The notes beneath the pieces are model-generated. The model saw nothing but the letters and a program-made list of their open reading frames with translations. It did no database searches and was not told where the DNA came from. From Ammonifex degensii KC4 (GTDB taxonomy: Bacteria; Bacillota; Desulfotomaculia; Desulfotomaculales; Ammonificaceae), in the NCBI RefSeq assembly GCF_000024605.1, contig NC_013385.1, positions 925,501 through 989,500 on the forward strand: a DNA stretch of 64,000 nucleotides, in the 5' to 3' direction. How positions within the stretch are numbered: position 1 is the stretch's first letter; every line of letters begins with the position of its first letter. A program made the translations under genes and the position numbers. Below are positions 59,413 to 64,000 of this stretch, one piece after another.

Positions 59413-61407
59413 TTGCTGGAAGCCATAGAGCTGCTGGGGAAGACGGTAGGTGGCGGGGACTTAATCGCAGGAATAATCGAGGATTTAAAAAACATTCCGA
59501 AGGATCCGGAAGAAGGATTTTACCTAGTCAAGCTCGACTTTCGGGAAGAAGAGCCAGGGAAGTTGCGGCTTCGCTTCGATTTCGAGGAAATACCGAAAAA
59601 CAAAGAACAGCGGTACGAATTTCTTACCCGCTGGCGGCACGTGGGCAACGCCTCCGGCCACAACCCCCAGAAATTTCTCACCACCAACCAACTGCACTAC
59701 CTGACCGGACAGGTAATCCCCAATCTGCTCCAGGAGCTGTCAAGCCAGGGGGAGGAAGGTTCAGAGCTGGCCCGGAAGCTCAAGATAATCCGCGAGAAGG
59801 CCTTTTCCTGCCTCGAGGGTGGGGAGGTAGTACTTGACCTTGGACGTCTGGGCATAGCAGGGGAGGAAAAGGCAGAAAAAGAGGAGAGCAAGCAAGGGAA
59901 AAAGAAGGCCAAGGAGCAGGCCAAGCAGGTAGCGGATGTCCTGGTCAAGCTGGTGGAGCAAAAGCTGGGAATCAAAAAGAGGCAGGTGGGCCTCTGGACC
60001 CTACTTTTTAACGGCGAGCCGCTGGTACAGGCCGAGCCCTACGACCGGGTGATTTTGCGCTACCGCCTGGCCGGCTTTGAGGGAGAAGATCTGGTGGCGG
60101 GCACCTGCCTGGTCTGCGGGAAGGAAAAGGAGAAAGTGAGCGCTCAAGCCTTCAAGCGCTTGAAGTTCTTCAAGCCCTATATCACCGATAAAGTGGGCTT
60201 CGCTTCCGGGGTAAGCGAATCGGGCTTTATCCGCAACTTCCTCATCTGCGAGGAATGCTTCCGCTCTTTTCTGGTAGTGGAAAACTACCTGCCCCAGCAC
60301 CTGAATTTTCGGGTGGGTACCCTTAGCTTCCTTCTTCTTCCCACCTTTATCCTTTTCTCCGATTCTCCCGCCTGGCGGCAGGAGTTTTCCCGGCTTATGA
60401 ATAAGCTTACCCGCAAAACCCAGGCCTTTACTGATCTTTCGGCTCTGATAAAGGGGGAAGAAGAGCTCGAACGCACCCTGGAAGAGCTCTTTGAGGAGGA
60501 GGGGATAGAAGACCAGGCGCTACTCAACTTCCTTTTTTACCAGAAAACGCAAAGCGAGTTCCGCATTTTGGGCCTGATAAAAGATGTGGCTCCCAGCCGG
60601 CTTTCCCGGCTCTTCCGCCGCTCGAATGCACTGGCCCAGGAAGGCAGACGCCTTCTGGGAGGGGAGGTAAAGGATTGGTGGATCGACCTTACCCGCCTTT
60701 ATTACCTTCTGCCCTTGCGGGGGCGGGATAGGGCCGAGCACAAAAAACTCCTTTACCTTTATCAGGGTTTGCTGCGCGGCGAACCCATCGAGTACTCCTT
60801 CCTTGTGAAGGAGTTTCTGGAACTGGCCCACCTTTACCTCACCGGCCGCTTTGAAGGCACCAACCAGCGCAAGCCTAACTCCGGACAGGAAGAGCGGGCT
60901 CTGGCCACCCAACTTTTGCACGCCGGCTTTTTCCTCAAGCTTCTGCGCGAAGAAGGAATTCTTAAGGGGGTGAAAGATTTGCCGAGCTTTGAGCCGGATC
61001 AGGAGCTTATGGTCAATCAGGAAATGCGCGAATACCTAAAGTCCATAAACTACTCCGAGCCGCAGGCGGCTCTTTTCCTCCTGGGCTACCTGCTGAACGA
61101 GGTGGGAAAGGGCCAGTACTCTTCCGGACACCAAAGCAAACCGGTGCTGGACAAGATCAACTACCAAGGCATGAACTGGAGCCGAGTGCTTAGTTTGGCC
61201 AATCAACTTTTTGAAAAGTTAAGGCAGTACGACCGCCTTCGGGGGCAGAACGAGATCCTTTACGCTGAAATGAAAAGACTTCTCGACCGCTACCGCCAAG
61301 ATAAGTGGCCTTTAGGCCCGGAAGAAAACGTCTTCTACATTCTCTCCGGCTACGCTTACGGCACCAGGGCAACGGTTCTGAAGAAAGAAAAGGAGGTTGG
61401 TGAGTAA
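59413..61407 (+). CDS. cas8b: Type I-B Cascade large subunit Cas8b (TM1802 family)
   Basis: This large subunit is expected to recognise the PAM in the Cascade complex. The 664-residue protein has an N-terminal region with FLTRWRHVGNASGHNPQKFLTT, a lysine-rich helical stretch near residues 150-175, and a zinc-finger-like pair of C-x2-C motifs (GTCLVCGKEKEK, LICEECFRSF). Its C-terminal half is helical. These and its size match the TM1802/Cas8b family. TTG 59413 follows cas6 by 13 bp. It shares one base with cas7. Confidence 0.88.
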   Translation: MLEAIELLGKTVGGGDLIAGIIEDLKNIPKDPEEGFYLVKLDFREEEPGKLRLRFDFEEIPKNKEQRYEFLTRWRHVGNASGHNPQKFLTTNQLHYLTGQVIPNLLQELSSQGEEGSELARKLKIIREKAFSCLEGGEVVLDLGRLGIAGEEKAEKEESKQGKKKAKEQAKQVADVLVKLVEQKLGIKKRQVGLWTLLFNGEPLVQAEPYDRVILRYRLAGFEGEDLVAGTCLVCGKEKEKVSAQAFKRLKFFKPYITDKVGFASGVSESGFIRNFLICEECFRSFLVVENYLPQHLNFRVGTLSFLLLPTFILFSDSPAWRQEFSRLMNKLTRKTQAFTDLSALIKGEEELERTLEELFEEEGIEDQALLNFLFYQKTQSEFRILGLIKDVAPSRLSRLFRRSNALAQEGRRLLGGEVKDWWIDLTRLYYLLPLRGRDRAEHKKLLYLYQGLLRGEPIEYSFLVKEFLELAHLYLTGRFEGTNQRKPNSGQEERALATQLLHAGFFLKLLREEGILKGVKDLPSFEPDQELMVNQEMREYLKSINYSEPQAALFLLGYLLNEVGKGQYSSGHQSKPVLDKINYQGMNWSRVLSLANQLFEKLRQYDRLRGQNEILYAEMKRLLDRYRQDKWPLGPEENVFYILSGYAYGTRATVLKKEKEVGE

Positions 61408-62411
61408 TGGCCGACATTAAGCTCATCGAGAAAAACGGAGAAATTCTTTACCTTTACGACGCCAAAATGTGCAATCCCAACGGGGACCCCGATGACGAAA
61501 ACCGTCCGCGGATGGATGTGGACCGCGAGCGCAACTTGGTCTCCGACGTGAGACTCAAGCGCTACATCCGCGACTACCTCTACGAATACTTCCAGGAAAA
61601 GGGCGGCGACCAGACCATTTACGTAACCAAGGCAGAAGGGGTGGTTAATGCCACCGAAAGACTCAAACGCCTTCTGGGCCTGGGGGAGAAAGAGCAGCCG
61701 ACAAAGGAACATTTACCCACCTTGTTGCAAAAACTCGTTGATGTTCGCCTTTTCGGAGCTACCATGCCGGTAAAGGGCGATCGGCGGGGCGAAGGAGAGG
61801 CCATTAACCTCACCGGTCCAGTGCAGTTCAACTGGGGCTACTCCCTCAATCGCGTGCAGTTGGTAGAGTCCAACACCCTTTCCTCTCAGTTTGCTTCCGA
61901 AGCCGACGCCCGCCAGGGCACTTTCGGCAAGGACTACCGGCTCTACTACTCCTTCATCGCCTTCCACGGTATTATCAGCGCCCGCAGGGCGGCGGTTATG
62001 TATAAGCTGGCAAAGGAAAACCCGGCGGGAGCCTTAAGCTGTCGCGATTTAGAACTTCTCGATCAGGCCATGCTCAAGGCCATACCCCTCCTGGCCACCC
62101 GCTCCAAGATCGGCCAGTACCCTCGCCTTTACCTGCGCTTTGAGTTTACCGATGCCGACACCTTCATGGGGGACATGCGAGAAGACCTGCGCCTGGAGCC
62201 CGATACCGACCTACGTTCCATTCAAGACGTCAAGCTGGAAATCGGGGGACTCAAAGACCGGATTCTAGAGGTCAAGGATCGTATCAACCGGGTCTTCTGG
62301 TGGCAGGATCGGGAGCTCACTACTCAGGTCAACGGCTCTCCCAAGAGCTGCGGGGAGTGGCTGGCAGAACTTCTGGGTTCGGAGCGGGTCATACCTCTAA
62401 GAAGGGAGTAA
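61407..62411 (+). CDS. cas7: Type I-B Cascade backbone protein Cas7 (Csh2 family)
   Basis: This is the repeated crRNA-binding backbone subunit of Cascade. The 334-residue protein has the Csh2 N terminus LYDAKMCNPNGDPDDENRPR, SDVRLKRYIRDYLYEY, LFGATMPVKG and AINLTGPVQFNWGYSLNRV, all conserved in I-B Cas7. Its ATG shares a base with the cas8b stop codon and AGGAGG lies upstream. Order cas6-cas8b-cas7-cas5-cas3 is the standard I-B arrangement. Confidence 0.95.
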   Translation: MADIKLIEKNGEILYLYDAKMCNPNGDPDDENRPRMDVDRERNLVSDVRLKRYIRDYLYEYFQEKGGDQTIYVTKAEGVVNATERLKRLLGLGEKEQPTKEHLPTLLQKLVDVRLFGATMPVKGDRRGEGEAINLTGPVQFNWGYSLNRVQLVESNTLSSQFASEADARQGTFGKDYRLYYSFIAFHGIISARRAAVMYKLAKENPAGALSCRDLELLDQAMLKAIPLLATRSKIGQYPRLYLRFEFTDADTFMGDMREDLRLEPDTDLRSIQDVKLEIGGLKDRILEVKDRINRVFWWQDRELTTQVNGSPKSCGEWLAELLGSERVIPLRRE

Positions 62412-62417
62412 AAAGCC

Positions 62418-63218
62418 GTGGTCAATGTGGCCGTCTTTGATCTGGTCGGCCCCTTCGCCCACTTCCGCAAATACTACACCAACTCTTCTTCGCTTTCTTA
62501 CGCCTTCCCACCCCGGACGGCGCTTATGGGAACGGTGGCGGCTGTCTTAGGCTGGGAGCGCGACAGCTATTACGAGAAGCTGGGGCTTAGTGAGGCCCGC
62601 TTCGCGGTGGTAATCAAAGTCCCGGTCCGGCGCCTCATCCAGACCGTGAACTACATTCGCACCAAAGAAGAAGACCTCAACCGGTTAAGAAAGCTGGAGG
62701 CCGTGAAGGGTACCCAGGTGCCTCTGGAGCTCCTTTTGCCCGGCGGCACGGCCTCCTCCCTTTGCTTCCGGGTGTACTTTGCTCACCGCGACGACCAAGT
62801 GACCCGGGAGCTGGCGGAGAGGCTGGCCGCCGGCCGATCCTACTTTCCCCTTTACCTGGGGCTGACCGAATTTATCGCTCAAGCCCGCTTGGTTGACTTT
62901 AAACCGCCGGACGAAATAATCCCTGCCGGTCAAGAAGTAGAACTCCATTCGGTGCTGGCAGCTGACTACCTCCGGCGGCCCGTGCTTAGAGGGGAAGTGG
63001 CCCTTAACCGGGAGCGGGCACCCCAGTCCTTTGGGGCAGGGCGGAAGCTCATGCCGCCTAGAAGCTACATCTACGAAATGCAGGCCCGCCCCTGGCGGGC
63101 GGAGCTTCTGATCCCCGCCTACTCTTTCTTTCTTCCTTCCGGGAAGGAAACGGTGGCCTTTATGGAGGGAGAGCTATGGCCTTCTTCGCCCACTGTGACC
63201 GCGAAGGAGAGCGCATAA
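62418..63218 (+). CDS. cas5: Type I-B Cascade protein Cas5
   Basis: Cas5 binds the 5' tag of the crRNA in Cascade. The 266-residue RAMP has the N-terminal family signature GPFAHFRKYYTNSSSLSYAF with FPPRTALMGTVAAVLGW, characteristic of Cas5h/Cas5b, and a central LYLGLTEFIAQARLVDF. GTG 62418 lies 6 bp after cas7. Its 3' end overlaps cas3 by 43 bp. Confidence 0.94.
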   Translation: MVNVAVFDLVGPFAHFRKYYTNSSSLSYAFPPRTALMGTVAAVLGWERDSYYEKLGLSEARFAVVIKVPVRRLIQTVNYIRTKEEDLNRLRKLEAVKGTQVPLELLLPGGTASSLCFRVYFAHRDDQVTRELAERLAAGRSYFPLYLGLTEFIAQARLVDFKPPDEIIPAGQEVELHSVLAADYLRRPVLRGEVALNRERAPQSFGAGRKLMPPRSYIYEMQARPWRAELLIPAYSFFLPSGKETVAFMEGELWPSSPTVTAKESA

Positions 63219-64000
63219 AGCGCCGTTATCGCCTAGACGCCCACCTGGCCCTGGTGGCGGCCGAAAGCTACACCTCTTTGGCCCGGCTTCCCCGCTATCA
63301 AAACCTCCTGCCTCTGGCCGCCACCGTGGGCCTAGCCCATGATTTCGGTAAATATACTTCTTATTTCCAGGACTACCTTTTGACTCAAAGGATCAATCCT
63401 TACAAAGAGCACGCTTTCATCTCCGGCCTCTGGGCTACCTACCTTGCTGCCCGGCAGGGGGCGGGGCCTCTGGAACAACTGGCGGCCTTCATGGCCGTGC
63501 TCTGGCACCACCGCGACCTGGACAATCTCGACCGCTACCTGGCGTCGCGCCGCGAAATGGAGGATATAACTTCTTTAGACCCCGACAAGTACCGGCGCCT
63601 GGAGGTAGTGGAGAAGCAGGTAGAAGATCTCCGGCAAAACATAGAAAAGGTGGGGGCTTCCCTTGCTTCTGCTGCCCGGCACCTCGCCCGTCTTCTTACG
63701 CGGCGCGGCCTTACTCCCCCTCCTTTTCTGACGCAGGACTGGTGCCAGTGCTTAGAAGAGTTTCTTGGCTCCTGGCAAGAGGTCTACATTTCCCTCTACC
63801 GGCACTGGCGCAAGTTTGAAAGGCAGGAACCTTCCCTTTCCCCTTATTTCAATGTGGTCCTCCTCTTCTCCGCCCTTATCGATGCCGACAAGCGGCACAG
63901 TGCCCGCGTGCGCGAAGTTAAGAGGCCGGAACTCCCCTCTAATCTGGTCTACATCTATAAAGAAAGGAAATTTGCCGGAGGCGTGCCTTTTGGGATCAAC
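63176..64000 (+). CDS. cas3: CRISPR helicase-nuclease Cas3, N-terminal HD part (truncated by window end)
   Basis: Cas3 degrades DNA targets unwound by Cascade. The 275 codons in view are open to the last base and contain an intact HD nuclease domain: LAHDFGKYTSYFQDYL (H55, D56), HAFISGLWATYL, AVLWHHRDLDNLD and LLFSALIDADKRHSARV. The helicase motifs would lie beyond 64000. ATG 63176 has GGAGGGAG upstream and overlaps cas5. The HD residues are complete, unlike the Cas10 subunit of the type III system at the other end of the window. Confidence 0.92.
   Translation, partial: MAFFAHCDREGERIKRRYRLDAHLALVAAESYTSLARLPRYQNLLPLAATVGLAHDFGKYTSYFQDYLLTQRINPYKEHAFISGLWATYLAARQGAGPLEQLAAFMAVLWHHRDLDNLDRYLASRREMEDITSLDPDKYRRLEVVEKQVEDLRQNIEKVGASLASAARHLARLLTRRGLTPPPFLTQDWCQCLEEFLGSWQEVYISLYRHWRKFERQEPSLSPYFNVVLLFSALIDADKRHSARVREVKRPELPSNLVYIYKERKFAGGVPFGIN

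Overview
The window looks like a chromosomal segment of a thermophilic, strictly anaerobic, GC-rich Firmicute of the Ammonifex / Moorella / Desulfotomaculum kind. The clues are a fully anaerobic cbi cobalamin pathway, an APS-reductase-like flavoprotein pair, desulfoferrodoxin plus rubredoxin, frequent GTG/TTG starts with strong Shine-Dalgarno sequences, a type I-B plus type III CRISPR complement and IS607-type elements. The genus is an inference from gene content, not from a search.

Layout. (1) 1-4135: CRISPR leader and a 57-repeat array read left to right, including two inter-repeat intervals of 137 and 139 bp that look like captured coding DNA. (2) 4258-11685: a six-gene type III effector operon (Cmr1, Cmr6-like, a Csx11-like Cas10 without recognisable HD or GGDD residues, Cmr4, Cmr5, Cmr3/Csx10-like), best read as subtype III-C. 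(3) 11833-13008, minus strand: an eRF1-like (baeRF) protein. (4) 13137-17994: molybdenum cofactor genes (two moeA paralogues, one fused to a periplasmic-binding-like domain, then moaC and mogA), followed by lgt. (5) 18064-20960: an AprA-like flavoprotein, an AprB-like ferredoxin and a ureohydrolase-like protein. (6) 20968-31170: a cobalamin riboswitch and a continuous cobalt-transport and corrin-ring operon, cbiMNQO-DE-T-L-F-G-H-J-X-C. (7) 31133-34708: a THEP1 NTPase, NfeD plus slipin, a small DUF1858-type protein, rubredoxin and superoxide reductase. (8) 34777-42336: two near-identical IS607-family elements in opposite orientation, bracketing an IS481-type element, hslO and yceD-rpmF. Each IS607 copy has one intact and one broken gene. 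(9) 42399-49338: fatty acid synthesis (plsX-fabH-fabD-fabG-acpP-fabF), then rnc and ftsY. (10) 49352-54440: 5'-methylthioadenosine and S-adenosylhomocysteine salvage (mtnP, mtnA, ahcY, a class II aldolase, mtaD), resembling a DHAP shunt. (11) 54451-57406: an rRNA methyltransferase and a membrane-anchored NodB-like protein. (12) 57598-64000: a WYL regulator and type I-B cas genes (cas6, cas8b, cas7, cas5, cas3), with cas3 running off the window end.

How the parts fit. The window is framed by two CRISPR effector systems. Only one cas6 is visible, so it may process crRNA for both. cas1, cas2 and cas4 are not seen and may lie beyond the right edge. The centre is core metabolism in long, tightly overlapping operons. 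The IS607/IS481 cluster sits inside the usually contiguous yceD-rpmF-plsX-fab neighbourhood and must have changed how the fab genes are transcribed. No rRNA or tRNA gene was recognised.
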